64,000 nt of DNA from Clitoria ternatea (Eukaryota > Streptophyta > Magnoliopsida > Fabales > Fabaceae). The stretch lies in the NCBI GenBank assembly GCA_037962975.1, contig CM075675.1, positions 50,204,501 through 50,268,500 on the forward strand. Reading direction: 5' to 3'. This document shows positions 25,040-36,199 of this stretch, one piece after another. The notes under the pieces are model-generated. The model made no database searches. It had not been told where the DNA came from and saw only the letters and a program-made list of their open reading frames with translations. A program made the position numbers and the translations under genes. Position 1 is the first letter of the stretch. Every line of letters begins with the position of its first letter.

Positions 25040-26980
25040 TTAGCCACTCCTGGCTCGGGCAATCATGGCCCTCATTTTACAAAGTCTTTCCTGGCAATAG
25101 CTCAGAAATGATGATATCTCTTTGGGAGTGGACAGGGGATTGACCATGCCTTCGGCTTGCTCCAACATTGAGGGAAAATCTTCCGGGACTCCATTGGCTA
25201 GGTAAGCCAATTTAGCGAAACGATCCATCCATGAATGAATGATTTCGTCACTTTAGGCCAACTCTGCCATCAGAGCCTGTGTAGCCTCCTGGCAACGTCG
25301 TTCAGCATCAAGGGATTTTTTATGCTCTGTGTTTATCTCTTGTTCACAGGCATTTATTACTTCCTCTAGCTGTAGTTCCAATTTATGGACCTGGGTTTGT
25401 AACATCTCTTTCTGCACCAAAGCCTCCTTTTCCTTCTCCTTGGATCATACCAGCATGTCCTTCAAAATTTGTTTTTCGGCCAATACAACATCGCTCTGCT
25501 GACCTTTCATCTTTAACTGCGAATTGGCCACCCGAAGGCATTGATCTTGTTTTATTCTGTAATCTTCATCAATCTTTCTCTTTTTCCGCATTTCTTCCAT
25601 AGCATGCCTTCCTTCGGAATTCTCTTTCCTATAGAGGGCGCACTCTTGTTGGCACTTCAGGAGATCTTCTTCCAGTTTTTGATTCCTTGACTTTAGCTCT
25701 TCTACTTGGGCTTTTAGCGATGTGGTAACCTTGTCCTCCATAATGCACGGCGGAGGAACTGTGTCCACAGGTTGGTATGAAGGGCCCTTGAAAGGCAATT
25801 TCACGATGGAGACTCTATTCATAACCCAATCTAAGTATTCAACTTTCACAGCATGGCGTCGTGCTCCCAGTTCTTTGCCCATCCTATGGACCTTCTTCCA
25901 GGCATTGGCTATGTCCCGAATAGTGGAGGTGTAATTCCCATTCGCATAGTACAAAACAAAAGGAGTAAGTAGTGCTTCGTCCGGCGGCCCAGGTAGAGGA
26001 TAAGCCAACTACCGCTTAGCAATAACAGGATTATAATTGATGCAACCTTGTGTCCCTATTAGAGGAACATTTGGATATCCTCCACAGCTATAAATGATGG
26101 ACTCAACTTCTAGCCATTGAGGACACCATCTCACCTTTTCTGCTGTAAGGCCCACAAGGTGATTAGCCCACTCACGCCCATTCTTTGTTGCCAACTAACA
26201 CAACTTCAAATCAGAAATGGGAAACTCGGCTTTGCATAGTTGATGAAAAGCATGGGATGTGAGCCACACATACAGAACAGGCAAACAGCAAATAATCCTC
26301 TTTCCTCCTTGGGTATGACAGAAATCCAAGGTGCAATAGACATTGGCCAATACTGCTGTGACGGGATTTTCCAGTCTGTGCTTGCGAGCGGTGAAAACAC
26401 CTATAGCATCATAATCCACGTAGTTGTCTAAGTTAGGGAATAAGACAACTCCGTAGATAGTGAGAGCCAAGGTATCGATGAAAGCTTCCCATTCTTCCCT
26501 CTCTGCCAAGACATGCATGTGTTTCTCCAGAAATTCCCTAGTAAATTCGGGAATCTGGTTTCTGTTCATTTGTACTCCTTTTAACATTTCAGGATGGACC
26601 TTCAAAATACGAGCGACAGAAGTGACTGACGCATGATGGTCCAGATGGCGATAAGGAATCTGTTCTTCCACTGGCATCCCCAATATTTGTTCAAACTCTT
26701 CTATGGAGGGTGCCAGTTGAAAGTCTTGAAAAGTGAAACATCAGAGGGGTGGGTTATAGAATTGTGCCAGAGCTGTGATGGCTTCTGTTTGGACGTCTAC
26801 CTCCAAGAGTTTCAGGATCTTCCCATACTTCCTCGCGAAAGTCATCTTTTGTGTCAAGCTCATTTTTTTCCCTAGTGCTTGTAAACTGTCAGTATTGACC
26901 TTTCTAGTCTTGAGGTGCAATAACTTCTTCAATTCAGTCACCCCTATATCACAATTACTGTGTCCCATGTTAATTTCCAT
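25040..26980 (-). pseudogene. Element A ORF1 (DUF7745-like protein of Ogre elements)
   Basis: A separate frame of 647 codons lies between PBS and gag. It starts MEINMGHSNCDIG at 26980. It resembles the plant-mobile-domain-like ORF1 (DUF7745 type) of Ogre elements: CFTFQDFQLAPSIEEFEQILGMP, then WCPQWLEVESIIYSCGGYPNVPL and GCINYNPVIAKR, then a coiled-coil-rich C-terminal third (KAQVEELKSRNQKLEEDLLK). Its function is unknown. Five stops lie in the one frame, at 26741, 26195, 26009, 25445 and 25253. The ones that can be judged fit C-to-T change of CGA, CAG or CAA codons, for example PL*CFTF for an expected Arg. No frameshift is seen. Confidence 0.85.
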
Positions 26981-28049
26981 ACTGTCTTAGAAATACCAAC
27001 AAATTCGGAATCGTCCCCTGCGAACATCAAGACAAAGAATGGAATCAGTTATTATCAAGTCCTAAAGATCAATGTTCCTCCCAGGGATTTGATACAAGTT
27101 AAAAAAATGGGGGGAACATGGATTTCTAAAACTCATGCGAGCTCAAAAGTCGTAGGTTTTCCCAATCATCATTGCCACTTCAACCAGAGGGAAATGAAGT
27201 ATAAAATTTTTTTTTGTATTTTTCCTTTGACGATTAGGAGAACCTATGACTTCAGACTCAGAGATACATGACAAAAAAGAGAGGATCATCCATTCACCCG
27301 AAGAATACTTGTGTGTTCCAAAGATTTTCCAAGACTAAGCGAATCTTTGGATGATAGATAATCCCTTTTTGATAACAGGAAAGTGAAAATGACATAAGGT
27401 AAAATAAAGTTTGCCCTTTCGTGGCCTAAATCAGGTTTTGTTGAAGGTTTTCTCTGGACCCTAGGGCTTATCTAAAAGTGACTCTCCACACCGGGTGGCT
27501 TATACTAGACTTCTAGAAGGTCACTAGAGCCAAGATCCTACCAATGATAGGGACGCAACAGTGGGGAACCACTAAGGTGTGTATGTCACAAGAGGTCGAA
27601 CTCTAGTTGGGGTTCTCACGATCACCGGATAGGAAGTACATCCTATACGATTCTGTATACCAACCCCTCCTAACTTAAGTTTCATTTGGGGCCCGGGTAT
27701 AGGGCGCCACTCATAAGTGTGTGCGAGTAATTTGTGAGTGTAGTGTGTGAAAGGGCATTCAATACCTTTTACCTTACCTCATTCTGCACAAAGAACAAAC
27801 ACAGAACAAATATACAAAGTCGTCTACCCTAAGGTTCAATGATTGCAGAAAAGTAACATAGTCTTCTACCCTAGGGTTCAACAATCATATAGAACATGGA
27901 CAATAAAGCAAATAACAAGATGCAATTTGAAACAATAACAAACATTCACAACAATCAACGGAAAATAAAAACAAGGGGGAGAAATCCAAGCTAAACAAAG
28001 GCTATAAAAAAAACGCGCTTTCAACCAAACTGGCCTGACTCTCTTAAGT
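26981..28049 (-). other. Element A untranslated leader between PBS and ORF1
   Basis: About 1.07 kb follows the PBS in element sense. No conserved protein is seen. This region in LTR retrotransposons usually carries packaging signals; no specific one is identified. Confidence 0.6.
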
Positions 28050-28068
28050 GTCCCCAGTGGAGTCGCCA
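28050..28068 (-). other. Primer-binding site of element A
   Basis: On the minus strand tggcgactccactggggac starts two bases after the 5' LTR end. It is of the type used by Ogre elements, which are primed by tRNA-Arg. The same 19-mer follows the element B LTR. Confidence 0.9.
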
Positions 28069-28395
28069 TCTGTCGCAACCTTGATCGCGACGGCGCGGCG
28101 AGAGAGAAAGAAAACTCGGGTTAAAACAGGGAGGCGCCACCAACGTTTTTATCCGTAGGAAAAAACATTGGGAAAAAATTAAGTTCAGTGAAAGCACCGA
28201 TTTAAAAAATGAGATTCAAGTTCAGGAGTCGGTTACGAATAGGGAAGGTATTTGCACCCTACATCGCCTGTCAAAAACAGTACCAAGATTGAAAGCGCAA
28301 TATAAATAGCCTTAAATAAAACATGGTTCCTTCCTCTCTTTTTTTTTGTATTTTGTGTAAAAATAGAAGGAACAAACTAAACATACATGGAGTGT

Positions 28396-28758
28396 AGGTT
28401 AACAGGATGTCGCGTCCAAATTAACCCTGGCTTTGGTATAAAACAGGAAAAGAGAAGGATACTAACAAGACGTCGCATCTAAATTAGTCATCCTCAAATC
28501 AAAATACGGGTTTAGAAACGGGAAGGGGATAAATGGGACGTCTTGTCCCAAGTATCCCGTTCCTTGTGGTGATGGCCTACCAAAGATAGGAGAAAATCAA
28601 CAAGACGTCACGTCTAAATTGATTTTCATGGAATTTAATCAAAATATAGGGAGGGGATAAGCGGGACGTCTCGTCTCAAGTATCCCGTTTCTTATGAATT
28701 ATGGTGATGGTTTACTGAAATAGGGGAAAATCAACAAGACGTCTCGTCTAAATTGATC
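28396..28758 (-). repeat. Array of six GACGTC-centred palindromes (5' LTR copy)
   Basis: This is the same set of six words as at 11642-12000, with small changes (one copy reads aacaggatgtcgcgtcc). It lies downstream of the LTR TATA box in element sense. Confidence 0.8.
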
Positions 28759-29684
28759 ATTTTTGGATAAAATGATTTTTTTTATTTTTTTTTAAAAATA
28801 AAAATAAAAAAATAAGTAGTAAAAATTTATCAAAAAAAAAGACGAAGAATACACGAACTTACTAAAGTAAAAAAATGGGTAATGTTTTTTGGTTGAAGAT
28901 AATGTTGAGTTGTTAAAATGTTAATTAGACATAATTTTGAAGTAACAGAAAGAAAAACAGAAACAAAAATAAAAAATAAAAAAATAAACAATCACATTTT
29001 TGTTAAGCCTTGTTCAACCTGGTTCTTTCAAAGATGAGCGAGTGCCTTAAAAAAAATTACACCTTAACTATACGGTAAATGAATTATCCGAAAAAAAAAT
29101 AGTATATAGAGGAGGACTGATTCCTTGCAATAGGATTAATATTCTGGGCAATAAAATTATAATCGCAACTATCCTTCATACAATTTAAATTCGTACAGAA
29201 ACAAAAACATACACTAACAACTTGAACAATAACTTTGGGCAATAAATAAACAGGAAAAGTAACATAAACAAAAATATAGCAGAGATAGAGTGGAGATTCA
29301 AACATACATCACAATATGCTACTGTAAAAACCAAATTATAACAACAACAATAGACAACAGAACAAAGAGTCCAATACAACAATACTAATCTGATCCTTAT
29401 ACAAAAATTTAATATTTTGGAAAATAAACACTTTTTTTCACAAAATATATAATGTTCTTGCTCACTGATTGAGTTCTTGCTCACTGTTGCTGTTTTTGCT
29501 GTTGCTGTTGCTGTTGCTGCTGTTACTGTTGTTGTTGCTGTTGCTGTTGCTGCGAATTTCTACTGTAAAAAATCCGGAAGTGCCTTTCAAAACTCAAGAA
29601 TGTTGAGATAATCTCCTCCCTAGGAAATCTTTTCAAAACCTCTCTAGAGAAAAATTTTCGAACCCCTATTCTTCTGTACAGAGG

Positions 29685-29696
29685 GGTATTTATAGC
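29685..29696 (-). promoter_or_regulatory. TATA box in element A 5' LTR
   Basis: The minus strand reads gctataaatacc. This is the likely promoter of the element. Confidence 0.65.
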
Positions 29697-31851
29697 CTCT
29701 GTTCCTTGCCCCCTTCTGTAAAAGAAAAACGAAAGTGGAAGCTCCACTTACTGCTTTAATGGAGGATGAAGAGGATGGCACCACTAGTTGAGTGGTTCTT
29801 CTAGCTGGACTTCCACCTTTGCAAGTGGCCTTGAAGCTCCTGAAAACCCTCCCAAAAATCCGTTGCACTCTCTCTGCTTTTGTTCTTTTTCTTCAAACCT
29901 TATACTTATTTCTTCTCCTCTATTTTTCCTTCTTTTCTTTTCTTGTAGCCGTGACCCCCTTTTTTCTTCATCATGGTCAGAGTTAATAAAGACTTACCAT
30001 GGCTATGAGATTAATGTTTCTTGCCATGAGTAATGCATTAAGGGATTCCTCCTTGATTTACTTCATGCATTGCTTGATGTAAGACAAAAGCCCCTTGCAT
30101 ATTGGTGTCCTTTTTTCCTTAACCGTGAAAGTATAAGGAGTAAGTGTGTATTCCTACCCTTCTTTGTTTAATTGAAAGCATGTAGTTAATGGAAACACCC
30201 ACTACAAGACCCACGCTGCCTTCCTTCTTTCACGTGAAGCTTGTCTTCTTGGAGCCTTACTCTTTGAATTTTTTAATGGCCATGGGTTCTGATTTAGGAA
30301 AAAACAAAAAGCATGTGGGCTTATTATTTAAGTGATGAAATGAAGTGGTTTCCTTGTCTTGTTGTTGGCAGTGGAAATCAAGTCTTGGTGGAGTCATGGT
30401 TGGAATAAAATAATTGGCACATTTTACCCATTGCCAAAGTTTCTTATTTGCATTACAAATTCATGGGAATGTGACCGTGAGTGTTTATTTTGTGCATATA
30501 CCTTTCAAAGTTTCAAATTCCCACTACCTTGCATTTAATAAGAACTTGGACCATTCTCTTTGTTAAAAACTGTGATGTCTCCTTATGGTGGGTTCCATGA
30601 TGTTTATGCCAAACAAAATACTTCTCTTGCATTCTCCATAGTTCACGTGAATTACTAGGTGCATGGGGCTGAATTTATTTTGCCAAAATCATGGGTCCAT
30701 GGCCTTAAAATAATGCTTTGCATATAGTGAACTTTGCAAAGAAACCTTCCTTGACCGTGGTATGCTTCATAATAGCCAAATGCATTTTAAATTCCAACCA
30801 AACATTAGGTGGAGCCCACTTTGTGTAGTTTATGAGAGCTTGAACTTTTCTTTTGCCCAAAAACCTTACAATGGTGAAGCCTTCTTGAATAATTGAATCA
30901 ATTTTGACTTGGTCAAAATTTGTTGCACTTTGAAATGATGTCTTAGTGGTGGGTCCTTGACTTGAATAAATGAACTCATGCATGTAGTTCTTTGGAGGAG
31001 CAAAACCGTGAAATGCTTCCATGAGGCCAAGAATGCATTTTAAAAATATACTTGTTGCTATTCCATGTTGGCATGGTGGAGCCTTTTCTTCAATTGTTTA
31101 ATATGACAAATCCTTTCCCCTTGGCCCATGAATTCACGTTAACAATGAAGGAGGGGGCTGTTCTTGCATTGACAATTGATTGGCTTAGAGACTTAGACTT
31201 GGTCAAAATTGGTGGGCATGGGAAACCATAGTAGTTTTGGTGATGGGTTCCATTCATCTTCATCACAAAAATTGCTTGCACATTTAAGGATAGACGCGTG
31301 CCGAATTTGAAGGAGAGTCCAACATGAAAATTGTAGATCTTTCTCTTAGATTTAATTTGATATATGGCACAAAAAGTTTCATCAAGAAACGAGGGAGATA
31401 TGGCCCATCTACGAAAACTGCTCCAGAGTGTGAGGGAAATACATTTGCAAGCAAAATAAATTCACTGGGCAAAATGGGTGGAGAATTAGCTTTTGTGACC
31501 TTCATGAAGTTTGTAGATATCTTTGATGTGGAGCCACAAAAAAAAGAACGGGGTCATTTCAGTATCATATGAGGGAGATATGAATTTTTTCCTAAAGATG
31601 TGTAGAGCAGTCATGAAACTGGAACAAGTCTAGGAAGATTATTAAAACTATACCAATTGGTAAGGATATAGCCTTCAAGGTCTTCACAAAAGTCGTAGAT
31701 AATTTTGTTACAGAAATTTTGAGACCGGGTTTGCACAAATCGAAGGTCGTATGAAGGAGTTATGAATTTCTAAGTGAACCATGCGCAGCAGAGAGTGCCC
31801 AAAGGATGGAACTATACCAATTGGCGGATAAAAAGAGGTGTTCACAGATAG

Positions 31852-32400
31852 CAAGTCTGAAATAGGTTTCATATAGTACTCGTAAAGCTTCGTAATATTC
31901 AGAGGTCAAATGGGCAAGTTAGAGGTTGCGGAAATTGGTCCGGGAGCCAAAATGCTGCAAATCTCACTTAAGCGAGCCCAATCTCGCTTGAACAAGACTT
32001 TAAGTGAAATGGAGGTTGGTTTCTGGGTAAATTTCATTCAAGTGAGGATAATCTCGCTTGAATGGAATTTAAAAGAGAGGATTCTAGTGAATTTTTGCTT
32101 AAGCGAGACAATTTTCGCTCAAGCTAAAAGGGGATTTTCGTCCAAGCTAAAAATTTCCGTTTGAGTTAAAAAATTCTAGTAATCGATTTTTGGCTTGTTT
32201 TTGATACTGCGTTTGATCTAGGCTTAATTAGCTCTTGAGTTCTTCATGGAAGTTGTAAATAATTGAGTTATAGGCATTTTCTCTTTTAATTCATCTCAAT
32301 TGGAGGTTTGTAACTGAAGTTATGCCCAAAATATATTACAAGGTGTTCATGTTCAACATTTTATGCATAACAATTTTATATTTTTAGGAATTGGGTAATC
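31852..32400. repeat. Older LTR-like repeat flanking element A
   Basis: The stretch has several inverted words such as cttaagcgag, ctcgcttgaa and aagcgagac (31965-32130), like those in the solo LTR at 2880-3030. It is the probable continuation of the repeat left of 11315. Its full borders could not be set and it has no gene. Confidence 0.45.
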
Positions 32401-32859
32401 TTAAGGGTATATTTAGCCCTCGACCCCTGCATAATAATTGCAGATAATTGAATTACAGAGATGTACCAATTGGATTCACCTCGATCGGAGTTTTATAGTT
32501 CCTATTAGATGTAAGATATTAAACGATGTGCAAGCAAAATGCATCCTGAAATTTTGTTGACAAACTTCTTTATGTTGTTTAGTGAATTTTTGATGTGTGC
32601 TACATTGTTTAAGCAAAATATACTAAATTGAGGTTAAAACCTCTTATTTAAATTAAGTAAATGTGACGAGATGTCATATATATGATATAGACTTTATGCT
32701 AATTTGAGAGATTTTAAAGCTAAGTATAAAACGTGAATGGTAAATGTATGAAGTTGTTAAGTAAATAGATTAATAAAATAAATTTCACTCAAAATGTCTC
32801 GACCAAAGGTAAAGAACGTAGTTAAATTTATATAGATTAATAAAATGCTTAAATTATCC

Positions 32860-35390
32860 TTTTGATTCTTCAACTTTGTTAAATGTTTAATTTTAGTTCC
32901 TATACTTTTATTATGTGATTCTAGTCACTAAACTAGTTGATTTATTCATATTTGATCTCTTAACTTTTAATTACACAATTTTAGTATTTGAATTATTTGA
33001 TTTGCTAACATATTTAATTCCTTCACTTTATTTTTATCAATTGATAACGCAATCAATTAAATTATGATATTTATAGCATATTCTTATTAATTATGCTTTT
33101 TATTATAATATAATAACCATAAATACTTGTAATAATAATAATAATAATATAAATATGATTAATTTGATATAAAATAGGAACGAATCAATAAATAAAATAA
33201 TTTAAATACTAAAATTATATAATTAAAATAAATATGTTGAAGAAAAGTCTGAAAAATGTTGAATTATTTAAACCAGAACTCACGAGATTTGTTGATAACT
33301 AACATTAGGAATTCTAATTTAAATAATGACGTTTGATATCACTTGATGTGAGTATTTTAGTGTTTCAGGAAAAGACCTAAGCTACAAAAGAAAGAAGGAG
33401 CCTACGCATAAAAAGCTTATGCATCAAAAGTCTGACTAGCTTAGTCGCAACATAGACTCTACATTCCAAGACAAAAAGAATAATTAAAAGTCTGGCATTG
33501 CACTTCAAAAAGTAATTCTCTCATCACAGTAACTTACCAGACCCAGACTCAAACAACATCACTTCAAGCTTCAAAAAACATGAAAGCATCAGACTCTGTC
33601 ATCTCCTTTCAAACTTTTAGAAGTGGTCTGATACATGAAGCATCAACGGTCACAAGTCATCTCCACGGAGCACAAAGAAAAGACTCTTGAAAGGAAAATC
33701 GAGTAAACAGGGTGGATTTTAATCTAGTCTGAAAAACAACTAAGTTTCACCTCTATCTTACGCATTCAAAAATTCCTTAAATCAAAGCTTTCCTTCTTGG
33801 TGAAACGAGTGCTACATCTACTCTACCTACGACTACACACTCCTCAAAGCTCTTATATTTATGTTGTGTGTACAGAATCTCTCCCCGACAACAAAACTTC
33901 TTATATATCCTTCGTGCAATTTCAACAAGAAATGCTTTTGTCCCTTGCAGAACAACTCTCTCAACGGTTATATAATTGATAGCCTCTCCCTAAACTCAAC
34001 CGGTTGAGTCTATATAAACAGAATCGATCTATTCTTCAGAGTAGCCTTTTGAAAAAGATAGAAGAAAATATGAGAAGAGAAAAATCTATTACCGAGAATT
34101 GAGGTTAAAAAGAAATATTAGAGAACAAAATGAAAAATAAAGAGAGCTTGTGAAAAGATGAAGATGAGCTAGAATAAAAGTGTAATGAAAGAAGAAGAAA
34201 AATCATGAACGACCATCAGACGTTCATGAACTCAAGCTTATATGAAATGAAGAAATGACAGTTTACTCAACAACGAGTAACTCTACCTGGAAGATCTGTC
34301 ATGAAGACAAAGAAAGCTCGCTATGTGCATTCACCTTTCTACTTAGATGCCATAGTAACTTGGGATATGCCTTTGTGCACTTAAATGCATATTATCCCAA
34401 GTCATGCTTTCTGGCTTGGTACATTTTCCAATCATCTTTCACTTTCTTAATGTACTGAGCCCTATGGGAAAATAAGCCCTCTCATTCTTTACAAATCCAT
34501 TTCCATGGTTTATCACTTAGCTTTGCTAAGTCACGTATTTCATTTGAGCTAATTCTTCCAATCCTCTGGTTGTACAGGTCTAGTATGTTGCCAGACTCTG
34601 TTAGGTTAGGAAACACTGTTGGCTTGGAGAGGCTTTTGAAAGAATACTCTGAGTTTGAGCTAGGAATGACTCGTGAAAGAATACTTGGGTATATCTAGGA
34701 GTAAGTGCTGCTAAATAATACTCATAGGAATCCAGAGGGGTCTGGTGTGTTGAAGCACGAGTTGTGCTTAAGCCAGCAGTGGCTGGAATCAAGAATACTC
34801 AGAGCATGAGTTGTGCTCAAGCTAAGGAGTGGCTAGAGTCAAGAATACTTAGGGCCAGGAGTGGCCGGTGTCAAAAATACTTGAAGCACGGGTTGTGTTT
34901 AAGCCAGGAGTGGCTGAAGTCAAGAATACTTTGATGTAAAATGTTTTTACATAGTGGAGGTATTTGATGTAGTCTCCTAGTTAGAGGTGAACCAATATAA
35001 ATTGCTTGTTTATTGTCTCTTTCTCTCTTACTCTTTACTATCAAAAATCTAGTGCATTATTATTGTTATACTCGATAGTAAAAGTCTGGCATAAATACAC
35101 TCGCTCAACCAAAGTATCACATTCTCCGTATAATCAAAAGTCTGGTCCGCTATACAAAACGCTGTTCCGTTTAAATATCACTTTTTAGTTTAACAAAGTG
35201 CTTATTCAATCCATTTTTAAGTCTGTTCTCCGAACCATCAAAATCGAATAATTTAAATACTAAAATTGTATAATTAAAAATTAAAAGAGCAAGGATCAAC
35301 AAAATTAAATAACTGGGAGATCATAATTGAATATTTGGTAAAAGTAAAGTAATAAAAGTGTAATTAAGCGTTAATAAAATAAAAAGTGGT
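32860..35390. repeat. Interrupted AT-rich foldback with a 2-kb LTR-like insertion
   Basis: The left arm (32870-33040) contains ttaattacacaattttagta. Its near complement, taaatactaaaattgtataa, is at about 35250-35280 and again near 33200-33225. Between these, 33240-35240 holds LTR-like sequence with repeated gtctgg/gtctga words and a ctcctagttagaggtgaacc stretch that I associate with copia-type LTRs. About 34753-34935 has imperfect tandem copies of a roughly 55-60-bp unit ending caagaatact. No protein is encoded. Confidence 0.4.
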
Positions 35391-35479
35391 CCGTTGTGAA
35401 ATACACAGCAAATGAAGGAGTTAAAACGAAATATGAAAGATAAGTTCAACTAACACCATCATCATCCACAATTTTCTGA

Positions 35480-35610
35480 GAACCATCGCACAACTCTCTC
35501 GCTCACAGAACCAAACACAAAGGAAGCACAAAGAAACAAAGGCACGAGCAAACGACGTCGTTTTGTGCAACTTGGAGTTTCTTCTCTCTGTCTCCGTCTC
35601 GCTCGATCCT
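35480..35610 (+). other. Probable 5' UTR exon of the NCA1-like gene
   Basis: A pyrimidine-rich stretch ends gctcgatcct before a gtaata donor at 35611. The first coding exon begins after a ggcag acceptor at 36185, 15 bases before the ATG, so a leader intron of about 575 bp is expected. The transcription start is not visible. Confidence 0.45.
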
Positions 35611-36199
35611 GTAATATCTGCACCCTTTCCTTTTTCATTAATTCTGAAAATTAAGAAAAGAATCATTTCTATTTATTAATTAAAAAATTAAATATTGAGT
35701 TTGATTTAATGTTCCTAGCTAGAAAATAGATGATTGTACAATAGTTGGGGCACAAATGAAGAGTGTAAGTTTTCTAAGTTCATTTACGATGCAATTTTCC
35801 CCTTTTGTTACTTCCTAGGTACAAGGGGTTCCTTTGATGTTTCTCTTTGCATAAAAATAATAAAAAATAAATTTATTAGTTTCGTTATTGATACATTTTT
35901 AATGGATTTTTGCTTGTACATTTATTTATTCAGTTTTGCTTACCATTCCCTTCAGAACAATGGTTTAGGAATCAAAAGTGAAATTGTTATAATGAAACGT
36001 GTAAGATAAAATGTTTTTAACGCATCTCCAGTGTGATTTCCAATAAAAGTTTGCTATTATCTGATTCCTTCATCACTGCTCCTAGGGATTATTAGCAAAA
36101 TCATTGTTTATTCAGGATGGTGTACTTAAAATATGAAAAGGAAGGAAATAATTGAATGCAAATATGTTTTCCTAATGTTTTGGCAGGTTCTTGTTTTTG

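Larger units (their letters stand above)
11315..31846 (-). mobile_element. Element A: complete Ogre/Tat-lineage Ty3/gypsy LTR retrotransposon, 20.5 kb
   Basis: Two near-identical LTRs (11315-15097 and 28071-31846) share TG...CA ends. They enclose, in minus-strand order, a PBS, ORF1, gag, an aspartic protease with G-patch, a short intron, reverse transcriptase, two RNase H domains, integrase, three tandem-repeat arrays and a PPT. ORF1 before gag, the intron between protease and RT, the second (archaeal-type) RNase H and the great length are known hallmarks of Ogre elements in the Tat clade. The flanking 5-mers are ggtag (11310-11314) and gatag (31847-31851), a duplication with one later mismatch. 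I count 13 in-frame stops and one frameshift, so it is non-autonomous now. Four differences in one 420-bp LTR stretch I compared suggest a fairly recent insertion. Confidence 0.96.
28071..31846 (-). repeat. Element A 5' LTR
   Basis: It aligns end to end with 11315-15097. A TATA box at 29685-29696 predicts transcription starting near 29655, giving a U3 of about 2.2 kb and a long R-U5 of about 1.6 kb. The GACGTC palindromes (28396-28758) would therefore be in the transcribed leader. The triplet microsatellite is at about 29480-29555. Confidence 0.95.
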
